DNA of 64,000 nt from Veillonella_A intestinalis (GTDB taxonomy: Bacteria; Bacillota; Negativicutes; Veillonellales; Veillonellaceae): NCBI RefSeq assembly GCF_943192895.1, contig NZ_CALPCB010000005.1, forward strand, positions 1 through 64,000, read 5' to 3'. The notes under the pieces were generated by a model that saw only the letters and a list, made by a program, of their open reading frames with translations, had not been told where the DNA came from and searched no databases. Shown one piece after another: positions 1 to 8,094 of the stretch (position 1 is the stretch's first letter; each line of letters opens with the position of its first letter). The position numbers were made by a program, and so were the translations under genes.

Positions 1-12
1 GTGCCACAAGTA

Positions 13-920
13 ACTTCAATCCACGCCCCCCGAATAAGGAGCGACCCACCCCCGCACATCAACATGCACAAAACCTTGTACTTCAATCCACGCCCCCCGA
101 ATAAGGAGCGACAAGTGTCGCAATATCGCCCCACCGTCATCAATAGACTTCAATCCACGCCCCCCGAATAAGGAGCGACTGTAAATAAACCGATTTTGTG
201 TCAGACATACAAAACTTCAATCCACGCCCCCCGAATAAGGAGCGACTATTCGGGCTACTATTGCAGCCGCTGCGCGTGGTACTTCAATCCACGCCCCCCG
301 AATAAGGAGCGACCATCATACTAATACTCTTTCCACATCATCTACAATACTTCAATCCACGCCCCCCGAATAAGGAGCGACAGTAGCAACTGTATTCTTA
401 GATGTTTTATCGATGACTTCAATCCACGCCCCCCGAATAAGGAGCGACACCTTTGCGTATTCCTTTTGTCATCTCTTGAGCAGACTTCAATCCACGCCCC
501 CCGAATAAGGAGCGACAGTAAATCTTATCGTACTTTGAAAAGTCTTCAGCACTTCAATCCACGCCCCCCGAATAAGGAGCGACGTCTTCGTCAATGATTC
601 CTACTTCGTTCGCAAGTTACTTCAATCCACGCCCCCCGAATAAGGAGCGACAAAGACCACCCCCAGTTTTATAGATTACATATGCACTTCAATCCACGCC
701 CCCCGAATAAGGAGCGACCTCCTTGATAATCAATAAAGGCGTGGTATGGGAAACTTCAATCCACGCCCCCCGAATAAGGAGCGACATTCTAAAGGGGAAC
801 GGCTTGGAGTGTCCCCTTTAACTTCAATCCACGCCCCCCGAATAAGGAGCGACTTTATATCTTAAAAAGATTGAACAGACAGGTACTACTTCAATCCACG
901 CCCCCCGAATAAGGAGCGAC
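13..920 (-). CRISPR. Type I-C-like CRISPR array, 14 repeats, runs off the left edge
   Basis: Fourteen identical 33-bp repeats start at 13, 80, 147, 214, 281, 349, 416, 484, 551, 619, 686, 753, 821 and 888, separated by 13 unique spacers of 34 or 35 nt. Bases 1-12 are the end of another spacer, so the array continues leftwards. Read on the minus strand the repeat begins GTCGCTCCTT and ends GTGGATTGAAGT, the signature of type I-C repeats, so crRNA transcription is inferred to run right to left. An inner stem (CGCTCCTT with GGGGGGCG, using G.U pairs) is the likely Cas5d processing hairpin. No repeat variation is seen, so the degenerate trailer end is off the window. No cas gene lies inside the window. 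Confidence 0.97.
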
Positions 921-1120
921 AGCTACATATAGTAGACCAACTCTACTATACCCAGCAAACTGAGCTCTTTCATAAGCTCAGACAATTAATTTCATCAGTA
1001 TATATAAATATGATAAATTAATTTTAACAACTTTAAGTGCGAAACTCCCATCATTTCACAAAATGCTACAGTTTCGCACAAGTTGATTATAAATAAGCAC
1101 TATTTAAGAATAATAAAATG
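921..1120 (-). promoter_or_regulatory. CRISPR leader region
   Basis: AT-rich stretch between the last repeat and the TauE-family gene, on the side where the leader is expected from repeat orientation. It holds three inverted repeats: a perfect 8-bp pair (928-935 with 943-950) abutting the first repeat, a 6-bp pair (961-966 with 975-980), and a perfect 10-bp pair GTGCGAAACT/AGTTTCGCAC (1037-1046 with 1070-1079). The region 1121-1191 is plain AT-rich sequence. The leader call rests on orientation and position; the exact boundary and promoter were not resolved. Confidence 0.7.
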
Positions 1121-1191
1121 TCTAGTTTAAGTGCCTATATCCATCTTACCATATAAAGCACTATTTTTCATTTAATAATTATACTTTAAAA

Positions 1192-2007
1192 CTACCACAA
1201 TTTCCCAGAGGAAAAGATCAACTGTAGCGCCAACAAACCTACACCTAATGAAAATACTAATAAAATACTTGTTGCCTTCAATCGTTTAGCTATAGCCGCC
1301 CCTACTTGTGCCCCTATAACTGCACCAATGCCGCAAGCAATAGCAATATTCCACTGAATATGCCCTAAATAAAAATGAGTCGCTACTCCACTAATCGTAG
1401 ACAAAAATAAGATAAATTGACTCGTAGCAGTTGCAATATGGGTTGGAAATCCCAATAAATACACGAAGGCCGCTACATGAATTAGACCGCCACCAATGCC
1501 AAAGACACTGGAAATAAACCCAACTACAACACTGATTAAACAACCAATTGTTTTACTATAAGTTAATTCATGCAACTGAAGAGATTCCTCTTTTCGTTGC
1601 CCTTTTGTAAAATTCTTATAACCAATAAACGTAGACATACATAATAAAAAAAGACCAAACCAAAATTTTAACATGGCTATGTCAAATCCTTCAGAAGCTA
1701 CTGCACCTAGATAAGACCCAGGAATAGTGGCAATCGTGAACCAAATAGCCGCACTGTATAAAATTTTCTTTTGCTTAATAAACGCCGTCGAAGCTGACAT
1801 AGCATTAAACATAACAATCGTAAGCGATGTTCCCACTACCATAGCAGGCGACCAATCGGTAAAAGTATATAAAAAAACAGGCACAAAGACTAAGCCGCCA
1901 CCAGCACCAATTAAGGTTCCAAAAGCACCTACGCCAATGCCAAGCAAAATAAATTGTAAAAGCACACCTATAGACATGCCTAATATTACACCACTTACAC
2001 CATCCAT
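1192..2007 (-). CDS. TauE/SafE family membrane permease (sulfite exporter-like)
   Basis: A 271-aa polytopic membrane protein with about eight hydrophobic segments. It is built as two similar halves, each with a Gly-rich motif (GTLIGAGGGLVFVP near residue 30 and SSVFGIGGGLIHVA near residue 165), the hallmark of the TSUP/TauE-SafE family. Members export or import sulfite, sulfonates or other small organosulfur anions; the substrate here cannot be told. The ATG has a good AGGAG site about 9 nt upstream. The gene stands alone between the CRISPR leader and a hairpin-rich intergenic region, with no sulfur-metabolism neighbour to narrow its role. Confidence 0.85.
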   Translation of the reverse strand: MDGVSGVILGMSIGVLLQFILLGIGVGAFGTLIGAGGGLVFVPVFLYTFTDWSPAMVVGTSLTIVMFNAMSASTAFIKQKKILYSAAIWFTIATIPGSYLGAVASEGFDIAMLKFWFGLFLLCMSTFIGYKNFTKGQRKEESLQLHELTYSKTIGCLISVVVGFISSVFGIGGGLIHVAAFVYLLGFPTHIATATSQFILFLSTISGVATHFYLGHIQWNIAIACGIGAVIGAQVGAAIAKRLKATSILLVFSLGVGLLALQLIFSSGKLW

Positions 2008-2154
2008 ATTATTAAACTCCTAATCAACAGAATCTACTCTATTTATGACTCACTGCCTATTACCAAAGATCACCTATAGCAATAGTAATAACAATAACAA
2101 TAACAATAGCAATAAAATAACATTTCAATAATTGAACTTAGTATACCCTAAAAT

Positions 2155-2227
2155 AAACAGAAACGCCATCGCTTCCTAAGCATAACTAATAAATTAGCTA
2201 TCTTATGTAGCAATGGCGTTTCTGTTT
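2155..2227. repeat. Long hairpin (perfect 15-bp inverted repeat) in a 428-bp gap
   Basis: The gap 2008-2435 has no gene. Its main feature is a perfect 15-bp inverted repeat (2155-2169 with 2213-2227, outer arm AAACAGAAACGCCAT) whose loop carries further pairing (2181-2185 with 2203-2207; 2186-2189 with 2194-2197). On the minus strand the hairpin is followed by a T-rich run, so it may end lrgAB transcription. Also present are a run of AACAAT-like hexamers (about 2077-2117), two direct copies of AAGTTTGTGT (about 2230-2250), a hairpin ACTGGC/GCCAGT (2273-2287) and a GGACG/CGTCC hairpin at about 2310-2340. Confidence 0.6.
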
Positions 2228-2435
2228 AAGTAAGTTTGTGTAAGTTTGTGTAAATACGTTTATAGTTAACTAACTGGCGAAGCCAGTCAAAGAACTACCT
2301 TAATTAGGTACGGACGTTTTTTATTCAATAAATACCGTCCAATTTTCAAATTATGTGTTAGTATAGCTACTGACTAACTATTGACTAACTACAAGTAAAC
2401 TTAAAATCAAGATTACTTTTTAATCTATATAGCCC

Positions 2436-3155
2436 TTACAAAACGGCTGATACAGCCGTTACAATTGGTGCAATCACCGTAGTCATAATGCCCATGAAAA
2501 TCATGGCTAAAGAAGCAATAGCACCCGTTTTAGGGCCATCTTCATACGCTTTAGCCGTCCCCGTGCCATGAGCCGATATACCATAAAGCATGCCTTTTAA
2601 CAATCGATTATGAATATGAGCACGCTTAATCATCATCGTTGTCATAATCATACCTATTAAACCCGTTGCAATAACTAAAATGGCTGTAATCGTCGGATCC
2701 CCACCCATCGTATCAGAGGCCGCTAAAGCAAGTGGTGTTGTTACTGAACGCGGTGCCACACTGTGAACAAGTTCTGGACTTAATCCTACAAGTTCTGCTA
2801 GCCCCATCGATCCTAAAAAGGCAATGGAACAGCCCATACCAATAACCACAAGTAGAGGAATAAAATATTCTTTCACTACACTGCGGAATTTATATAAAGG
2901 CACGGCAAAGGCTACCGTCGCCGGTTGTAACATCATGGTAATATACTGACTGCCTTCTTGATACACATCATAAGGAATGTTCATCGTCACTAAGAATAAA
3001 CCAATCACTACTGGCACGGCTAACAAAGGCGTAAGAAATAATTTCTTACCAGACCGTTCATACAATTTTTTGAAAAGAAAGTACAATACTACAGTACCCA
3101 CTAATGATTCGATGATATGAATACTAATCATCTGAAATAATGTGTAGTTTACCAT
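2436..3155 (-). CDS. lrgB: LrgB/CidB family membrane protein
   Basis: A 239-aa membrane protein with several hydrophobic segments matching the LrgB/CidB (YohK) family, including the conserved core SVAPRSVTTPLALAAS near residue 135. The family partners with LrgA/CidA; the pair was first described as a holin/antiholin-like system, and in some Firmicutes it works as a pyruvate transporter (B. subtilis PftAB, S. mutans LrgAB). Its ATG overlaps the stop of lrgA in ATGGTAA, so the two are translationally coupled. For an organism that lives on lactate, pyruvate handling is the more attractive role, but this is inference. Confidence 0.9.
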   Translation of the reverse strand: MVNYTLFQMISIHIIESLVGTVVLYFLFKKLYERSGKKLFLTPLLAVPVVIGLFLVTMNIPYDVYQEGSQYITMMLQPATVAFAVPLYKFRSVVKEYFIPLLVVIGMGCSIAFLGSMGLAELVGLSPELVHSVAPRSVTTPLALAASDTMGGDPTITAILVIATGLIGMIMTTMMIKRAHIHNRLLKGMLYGISAHGTGTAKAYEDGPKTGAIASLAMIFMGIMTTVIAPIVTAVSAVL

Positions 3156-3526
3156 AATCTGTACCCCTTTCTACGTAATTTCATAATACTCAAAGTAATG
3201 ACAGTGACAGACACTAAAAGCGTTATAATACTCGTTACGATAACACCTAGTAACATAGCCCCTGTACTACCGAAGAGTTGTGTATACTGAATAATCCCAA
3301 TAGCCGAGGGAATAAAGAACAACAATAATTCCCCAATCAATACGGCTGCACCTTGCTCTACCCAGTTTAATTTAATAATCCCTGAACAAAGCAATAGGAA
3401 TAATAAAATCATGCCCACTAAGGTGCCTGGCAATGGCAATTGCAACCAGTCTTTTAGGTAACCACCTAACACCCCAATTAAGGCGAGCAATAGAATTTGA
3501 CCTACTACCATCGCCACACGTCTCAT
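3149..3526 (-). CDS. lrgA: LrgA/CidA family holin-like membrane protein
   Basis: A 125-aa protein with four predicted membrane segments and the family motif PLPGTLVGMILLFLLL near residue 31, typical of LrgA/CidA (YohJ). Length fits the family. It is the first gene of a two-gene operon with lrgB (7-nt overlap). The intergenic region to 3728 separates it from a divergently transcribed LysR-type regulator, the arrangement seen for cidR-cidAB in staphylococci. Start ATG at 3526 has an AAGGA site close upstream. The choice between cid and lrg naming is not decidable from sequence. Confidence 0.9.
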   Translation of the reverse strand: MRRVAMVVGQILLLALIGVLGGYLKDWLQLPLPGTLVGMILLFLLLCSGIIKLNWVEQGAAVLIGELLLFFIPSAIGIIQYTQLFGSTGAMLLGVIVTSIITLLVSVTVITLSIMKLRRKGYRLW

Positions 3527-3727
3527 TCGTCCTTGCCTCCCCTAATAGATATATTCATTCTCCAAATGAATGTTAAACGAATCATTTACTTAAATTGTAA
3601 TTTATCGATATCCTCTTTGGCATGACTTATTGTATCTCATTTTTTATAAAAAAAATAATATTTTTTCCCTATACGACACTATTCTTTTTAGTTATAATAA
3701 ATAAAGAAAAAATTGCAGGAGGACAGT

Positions 3728-4648
3728 ATGGATATTACCCATTTAAAATATTTTGTTGAAGTGGCTCGACAAAAAAGTTTTACTAAAGCCGCTCAAACTT
3801 TACATGTAAGTCAGCCTTCTCTCAGTAAAGCCGTTCGCCTCTTAGAAGGAGAATGGAATAAACAACTATTTCGTCGTCGTGGCCATCGTATCGAGTTAAC
3901 TAACGAGGCCTGCGCCGTATTACCACAGATTGAAGCTTTAGTGCGCCAATTTGAAGTATTAGAACATCAAATGCATCACACGAACGATATGGAGTCTGGT
4001 GAATTAAGCTTAGGCATTCCGCCGATGATCGGATCTTCCTTTTTATCCCCTATCATTCGCGATTTCATGGCCGCTTACCCTCAAATATCCCTAAAAGTTA
4101 GCGAACATGGCTCACCTCAAATTGCCCAATTAGTACAAGATGGACAACTACAAGTCGGCTTTGTTACATTGCCTGTATCGGATTTTACCAATCCAGATAC
4201 TCAAACCTATATTTTCAATCATCAGCCTCTATACTATGTAATGCAGCCAGACTCGCCATTTGCCAATTATGAGTCCATTACATTACAAGAAATTCGTAAA
4301 GAACCGCTTGTATTTTTTCACCCGTCTTTTTCACTCTACGATATCATCCTTGGTCGTTTTCAAGAAATCGGTGTAGTTCCACAAATTGTAGCGCAAAGTA
4401 ACAATTGGGATTTCATTACGGAGCTAGTAAAAAGTGGTTTAGGTACAGCTATTTTACCGCAAACAATTTGTGAGCGCCTTGACCGCAAACATCTTATATC
4501 TATCCCAATTGAACCTCGCATCAATTGGGTCTTAGGTATGATTTGGAATGAACGCTCTATGATTGTACCTGCTATTCGTTTGTGGGTTAATTACTTCCGC
4601 TCGCATGTAATTGAACAAACAACCAGTCATGAAGAGATTTCACAATAA
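3728..4648 (+). CDS. LysR-type regulator divergent from lrgAB (CidR-like)
   Basis: A 306-aa LysR-family transcription factor: N-terminal winged helix (MDITHLKYFVEVARQKSFTK, residues 1-20, followed by the AAQTLHVSQPSLSKA recognition region) and a C-terminal periplasmic-binding-like effector domain. The ATG at 3728 is chosen because AGGAGGA lies 4-5 nt before it; an in-frame TTG at 3713 sits upstream of that site and is unlikely. It is divergent from lrgAB with a 200-bp AT-rich gap, so it probably regulates that operon as CidR does in staphylococci, where the signal relates to pyruvate or acetate metabolism. The effector here is unknown. Confidence 0.88.
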   Translation: MDITHLKYFVEVARQKSFTKAAQTLHVSQPSLSKAVRLLEGEWNKQLFRRRGHRIELTNEACAVLPQIEALVRQFEVLEHQMHHTNDMESGELSLGIPPMIGSSFLSPIIRDFMAAYPQISLKVSEHGSPQIAQLVQDGQLQVGFVTLPVSDFTNPDTQTYIFNHQPLYYVMQPDSPFANYESITLQEIRKEPLVFFHPSFSLYDIILGRFQEIGVVPQIVAQSNNWDFITELVKSGLGTAILPQTICERLDRKHLISIPIEPRINWVLGMIWNERSMIVPAIRLWVNYFRSHVIEQTTSHEEISQ

Positions 4649-4668
4649 GGATTAATATTGTCATAATA

Positions 4669-4707
4669 AAAAAACTCTGACCCCATAATATGAGGTCAGA
4701 GTTTTTT
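4669..4707. terminator. Bidirectional terminator between LysR gene and adhesin gene
   Basis: Perfect 14-bp inverted repeat AAAAAACTCTGACC/GGTCAGAGTTTTTT (4669-4682 with 4694-4707) with an 11-nt loop. A-run and T-run on opposite sides let it terminate the LysR gene on plus and the adhesin gene on minus, which converge here. Confidence 0.93.
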
Positions 4708-4738
4708 GGTTTAATTAACACTGCTTTTATATAACCTT

Positions 4739-7700
4739 TTACTGCTTAGCAAATTGCTGTAACAATGCTTCAATCTTCTCATCTTGTTGTTTTAGACGAT
4801 TTTCTTGTAAAGCTAATTGTTCTTGCTGTTGTGCTACTAAGTTTTCTAAATAATCTACTTTTTCCTGCAACACATAGCTAGAAGAAATTGGGCCTTGACG
4901 ATATTCTTCTACAAGAGCGCGTTCTTTTTTGCTATCACCAAACTTCCAAGTTACACCTGCATTAGCCATCAATTTACTATTCCCACCATTCATGGCTACG
5001 CCCGCACGGAAAAGCAAAGACTCATGTTTATAATGAGCAAGCCCCAAAGCAAAGGCATTTTCACCACCATAATAACCATAGCCTGCCATAATTTGAGTTG
5101 GCTCTAATGGATCATACTGAAGTGGACTAAGCGCAGCTAAAGCAGCACCCATAGCATCAGCTCTATCACTATTTTTTTGTAATTTATTTACTGAGTGCGT
5201 TACACTTTGTCCTAAATCCCGTAATTGAGAAACATTAACGGCATCTGTATCCGCTTCTCCAGGAGCTACATTCTTGATAGTCTTACTATTAGCATTAAGG
5301 CCTGCTTCATTTATATACGTAGCATCGCCTACTTTAAAGGAATCTGCTTGAACGGTCTTAGCCGTTACTGAATTTACTTGAATATCCTTAGCAAGATTGA
5401 TGGATAATACGCCGTTTTCTGTAGTTGTATGAATATTACTATCACCTTGCACATGGACCTTCGGTGTTTCTTTAGCTATAGTAATTGGCGTTATCGTGTT
5501 ATCAGCGGTAATTGTGAAATCAAATACGCCATCCTGACCATCTTTTACAATTACCGATTGGCTCTCCTTTGTATTAGGATTAGTCGTCGTAATTGTTGTC
5601 TCTCCAGACTTTTCATTTTTTAATACTTCTACTATGCTTCCATCTTTACCTGGAGAACCTGTTTCCCCTTTAGGGCCCTGTGGGCCGGTATCTCCCGCAT
5701 CCCCCTTAGAACCTTGTGGACCAGTACCACCCGTATCCCCTTTAGGTCCTTGTGGACCGGTAGCTCCTGTTTCACCATTGTCCCCTTTAGGGCCCTGTGG
5801 GCCAGTAGCTCCAGTTTCACCCGTATCACCCTTAGGACCTTGTGGGCCAGTACCACCCGTATCACCTTTAGGGCCTTGTGGGCCAGTTTCACCTGTATCA
5901 CCTTTAGGGCCTTGTGGGCCAGTTTCACCTGTATCACCTTTAGGACCTTGTGGACCAATAGCACCATCTTTGATTATAAAGCTCTGATCATCTGTAAAGG
6001 TTACTGTAGTATTACCCTTTCCATCGGACTCAATACTCTTAATCGTAACGCCATCTTTGCCAGGTGCCCCATCAGCACCGGCTTTTATAGCCGTTTCATC
6101 AACCCCTACAAAAATTACTTTTTTGCCATCAATACCTTGTTTCTCTTCAGCATATAAACCATCGCCAAAGTCAAAGATCATACCATGAATGGCTGCATTA
6201 GTTACCACATTTGTACCTGCTGTATAACTAGTGGCTGCATTTTTGCCGCCATTTACACCAGCAGAACGCAAGGATATGGTAGGTGTAGTAACTGTATTAA
6301 TTACACTATATAACTGTGATCCATTAATAGCATCAGTCGATGTAGCAGAAATAAGGCCCGCTGCTACATGTTGAATGCGCCGCTCATTCCCCACACTGCC
6401 TACACTAATAATGCCATTGCTCTTGCCACCAGCAAAAGTCAACTCCAAGGAATTAATCGTTGCCGCTCCATATTCAGTATTACCAGCAGTATTAGCTGTT
6501 TTACTAGCCGCAATACTTGATCCACTGCCTAAAGCCACGGAATTAGCTACTCCAGCACTTGCACCAGCGCCTAATGCTAAGGAATCTTCTTCTACAGCCT
6601 CAGCATTGGCACCAAAAGCACTGGCTCCTGACTTCTTAGATTTAGCCTCAGATCCTATGGCTATACCCGTAGCTACTTCAGAATTGGAGTCATTGCCAAT
6701 TGCAATTGTATTAGATTTCTTAGCTAAAGCAGTATGTCCACTATTATCATTAATTCCTGCACGACTGCCGATGCTTATGTTTTTATCGCCCTGAATATAT
6801 CGGCCAGACTCCACACCGATGGCCACATTATCATCGCCCGTTACAAATACACCAGCGCGAGCACCAAAAGTCATATTTTCGCCACCAGTAACAAATTGAC
6901 CACTGTGTTTGCCTAAGGTCACATTACTGTCACCTTTAATATAACTGCCAGCAGCAACCCCTACAGAGAAATTATCTTGACCAGCTACATAATTCCCTGA
7001 GGAAAAACCTAATGCTATATTATGCTCTGCCCCATCAACCAGAGTGGTCCCCTTCACATTTACTTGAGGCTCACCAAAACTATCTACATTAGACACATCA
7101 TAACTGCTAGCTTCATAGCCTACATAACGTCCTGCATTTTCACCAATGCCCACATTGAAATTACCTACAATATTCGAGCCAGAAAACTTACCTAACGCTA
7201 TATTATTATTGCCCACAGATTGACCGGTAGCACCAGCAGTATTGACAAATTTTCGAATATTTTGACCTGCTTGAGTCCCTAATGCATAGTTACCATCACC
7301 ATTTACATCTTTACCAGCATCTGTACCAAAAGCATAATTTGAGGTTCCCACAACATTTGTACCTGCCTTCGCACCAAAGGCTACATTATCATTGCCCCGC
7401 ACTTGCTTACCAGTTTGTGAGCCAAAGGCATAGTTAAAACTACCTATTAAATCTGAGCCCGCTTGATAACCTATAGCTAAGTTATAATTACTATCTTCAG
7501 ATTTTGCTATACCATTTTCAACAGTTGTAACACTTTGTAGGTCACTGCCAGCACCATCCATTAAAGCAATATTATTATTCCCCGTTACATTGTGGCCAGC
7601 TTCTGAACCAAATGCAAAATTATAATTGCCTTTAGATGTCATACCTGCTTTATAGCCCATGGCAAATTTAAAATCACCAGAGGACACTTCATGTGCATAG

Positions 7701-8035
7701 TCGCCTATACTTACATTATATTTTCCGCTTCTATCACGGCCCACTTGTTCGGAAATAACAGTATTGAAATCTCCACCAATCCAACCAGCATAATTATTAC
7801 TACTATCAGCTCTGCCATTACCACGAATAAAATTATACTTGCCATTTACGGCCGTATTGCCTGCCCCACCAGCATCAGAAATTTGATTGCCTAAAATGAT
7901 ATTCTTTTTAGTCTCATCATAGGTAACAGTAGCGCCCCATACAGTAGAGCCAAAGTATGTCCCAAATACACCACATACTAAACTAGCTACCATTAATTTA
8001 TTCAAATGATTTTGCTTTTTTTGCAACTTTCCCAT
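4739..8035 (-). CDS. Trimeric autotransporter adhesin (YadA/Hag-like) with collagen-like segment
   Basis: A 1098-aa type Vc autotransporter. Signal peptide about residues 1-34 (cleavage near VWGA). A long head of Hep_Hag/YadA-head repeats (patterns such as NYAFGSQTG, NIALG, NVAIGVESG) fills residues 40-560. A stalk with a collagen-like block of GPQGPKGDTGET repeats follows at about 692-800, then a second stalk and a YadA anchor (about 962-1033, ending AGVTWKFG). Unlike standard family members, 65 residues follow the anchor, ending in a predicted coiled coil. The last 100 residues of the shared anchor region are identical to those of the next gene. Expected to sit in the outer membrane and mediate adhesion or co-aggregation. 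Confidence 0.92.
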   Translation of the reverse strand: MGKLQKKQNHLNKLMVASLVCGVFGTYFGSTVWGATVTYDETKKNIILGNQISDAGGAGNTAVNGKYNFIRGNGRADSSNNYAGWIGGDFNTVISEQVGRDRSGKYNVSIGDYAHEVSSGDFKFAMGYKAGMTSKGNYNFAFGSEAGHNVTGNNNIALMDGAGSDLQSVTTVENGIAKSEDSNYNLAIGYQAGSDLIGSFNYAFGSQTGKQVRGNDNVAFGAKAGTNVVGTSNYAFGTDAGKDVNGDGNYALGTQAGQNIRKFVNTAGATGQSVGNNNIALGKFSGSNIVGNFNVGIGENAGRYVGYEASSYDVSNVDSFGEPQVNVKGTTLVDGAEHNIALGFSSGNYVAGQDNFSVGVAAGSYIKGDSNVTLGKHSGQFVTGGENMTFGARAGVFVTGDDNVAIGVESGRYIQGDKNISIGSRAGINDNSGHTALAKKSNTIAIGNDSNSEVATGIAIGSEAKSKKSGASAFGANAEAVEEDSLALGAGASAGVANSVALGSGSSIAASKTANTAGNTEYGAATINSLELTFAGGKSNGIISVGSVGNERRIQHVAAGLISATSTDAINGSQLYSVINTVTTPTISLRSAGVNGGKNAATSYTAGTNVVTNAAIHGMIFDFGDGLYAEEKQGIDGKKVIFVGVDETAIKAGADGAPGKDGVTIKSIESDGKGNTTVTFTDDQSFIIKDGAIGPQGPKGDTGETGPQGPKGDTGETGPQGPKGDTGGTGPQGPKGDTGETGATGPQGPKGDNGETGATGPQGPKGDTGGTGPQGSKGDAGDTGPQGPKGETGSPGKDGSIVEVLKNEKSGETTITTTNPNTKESQSVIVKDGQDGVFDFTITADNTITPITIAKETPKVHVQGDSNIHTTTENGVLSINLAKDIQVNSVTAKTVQADSFKVGDATYINEAGLNANSKTIKNVAPGEADTDAVNVSQLRDLGQSVTHSVNKLQKNSDRADAMGAALAALSPLQYDPLEPTQIMAGYGYYGGENAFALGLAHYKHESLLFRAGVAMNGGNSKLMANAGVTWKFGDSKKERALVEEYRQGPISSSYVLQEKVDYLENLVAQQQEQLALQENRLKQQDEKIEALLQQFAKQ

Positions 8036-8094
8036 TTACAACTCCTCATAATGTATTAAAGTCCAGTTTTCAGTATTACTGAAAGAATATCTAC

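Noticed and set aside
5634..6157. Plus-strand open frames opposite the collagen-like adhesin segment (Pro/Cys- and Trp-rich)
   Set aside because: They are mirror images of the GXY repeat codons, lack ribosome sites, and overlap a well-supported minus-strand gene.
6375..6794. Plus-strand 139-codon frame opposite the adhesin head
   Set aside because: Shadow of repetitive head codons (Ala/Pro/Leu-rich), no Shine-Dalgarno site.
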